Position numbers and translations under genes: made by a program
The notes under the pieces: generated by a model
Databases searched by the model: none
Seen by the model: the letters and a program-made list of their open reading frames with translations, nothing else
Told to the model about the DNA's origin: nothing
Shown here: in pieces, positions 4,919 through 5,294 of the stretch
Numbering within the stretch: position 1 is the first letter of the stretch
Layout: each line of letters begins with the position of its first letter
NCBI GenBank assembly: GCA_023441845.1
Contig: JAEZNF010000263.1
Coordinates: 1-5,294 of the forward strand
Origin: Bacillota bacterium
GTDB lineage: Bacteria; Bacillota; Clostridia; Acetivibrionales; DSM-2933
Length of the DNA stretch: 5,294 nt
Reading direction: 5' to 3'

Positions 4919-5294
4919 ATGTGCGGTATAGCAGGATGGATTAATCTTAAAGAATATATTGGCAGTAACGAAAAAATATTAAACGATATGACAGATACTC
5001 TTCTTAATAGAGGGCCGGACGCATCCGGTAAATGGGTATCCAACCATGCCCTTTTAGGCCACCGTCGGTTGATAGTAGTTGATCCTGCAGGCGGAAGCCA
5101 GCCTATGGTCAGGAATTACGGTGATAATACATATGTTATAACATATAACGGAGAGCTTTATAACACCATGGATCTAAGAAATACACTTGAAAACTACGGT
5201 CATAAATTCTACAGCAACTCGGATACCGAGGTACTTCTGGTGTCATATATCCATTGGGGCACCGGTTGTATTGAGCATCTAAACGGTATATACG
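4919..5294 (+). CDS. asnB: asnB, glutamine-hydrolysing asparagine synthetase (N-terminal part, runs off the window)
   Basis: AsnB makes asparagine from aspartate, glutamine and ATP in the cytoplasm. The visible 125 residues are the class II glutamine amidotransferase domain. MCGIAGW puts the nucleophile Cys2 directly after the initiator Met. RGPD is at 31-34, GHRRLIVVD at 47-55 (binding-site Arg), YNGELYN at 76-82 (oxyanion-hole Asn and Gly) and SDTE at 101-104. The C-terminal synthetase domain (usually several hundred more residues) lies outside the window. ATG 4919-4921 follows AGGAG with 9 bases of spacing. The leader contains an intrinsic terminator (4828-4863), which suggests attenuation or a separate upstream transcript. 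Other family members in Firmicutes act in amidation of cell-wall or secondary products, so the biological substrate is not certain from this half. Confidence 0.95.
   Translation, partial: MCGIAGWINLKEYIGSNEKILNDMTDTLLNRGPDASGKWVSNHALLGHRRLIVVDPAGGSQPMVRNYGDNTYVITYNGELYNTMDLRNTLENYGHKFYSNSDTEVLLVSYIHWGTGCIEHLNGIY

Overview
The window is AT-rich, with strong GGAGG-type ribosome binding sites and long A/T-rich intergenic stretches. A c-di-AMP (ydaO-type) riboswitch and the start of a sporulation-type polysaccharide deacetylase also point to a low-GC, probably spore-forming Firmicute. I read it as Clostridia, perhaps near Ruminiclostridium, but this is inferred from style and gene families and no marker gene fixes it.

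Minus-strand block (1-2760). Read in the direction of transcription, it starts at 2757 with the first 69 codons of a membrane-anchored polysaccharide deacetylase, cut off just after its first catalytic motif. About 250 bases of debris follow, with a possible transposase scrap. Next comes a 205-aa protein with a degenerate GGDEF domain and a C-terminal segment that looks like a ribbon-helix-helix DNA-binding domain; it has a good promoter and RBS. Behind it lies a textbook ydaO/yuaA c-di-AMP riboswitch with a perfect intrinsic terminator and a visible antiterminator pairing. The riboswitch leads into dapB (dihydrodipicolinate reductase, lysine/diaminopimelate pathway). dapB is interrupted by an in-frame TAG at codon 42, while the reading frame on both sides is well conserved. 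After dapB come two tiny overlapping frames of unknown nature.

Plus-strand gene (2936-4071). A 315-aa soluble protein of unrecognised family has its own sigma-A-like promoter and a long leader. It converges on a ferritin gene (4144-4665, minus) across a shared strong hairpin terminator.

Right end (4666-5294). The ferritin and asnB genes diverge. Between them are a 22-codon minus-strand frame with an excellent Shine-Dalgarno site, a plus-strand promoter whose spacer is occupied by an inverted repeat, and an intrinsic terminator directly after that promoter and before asnB. asnB (glutamine-hydrolysing asparagine synthetase) runs off the window after 125 codons.

The most interesting part is 1100-2240. 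A GGDEF protein that probably cannot make c-di-GMP and may bind DNA sits immediately before a c-di-AMP riboswitch controlling a cell-wall-precursor gene whose reading frame carries a stop codon.
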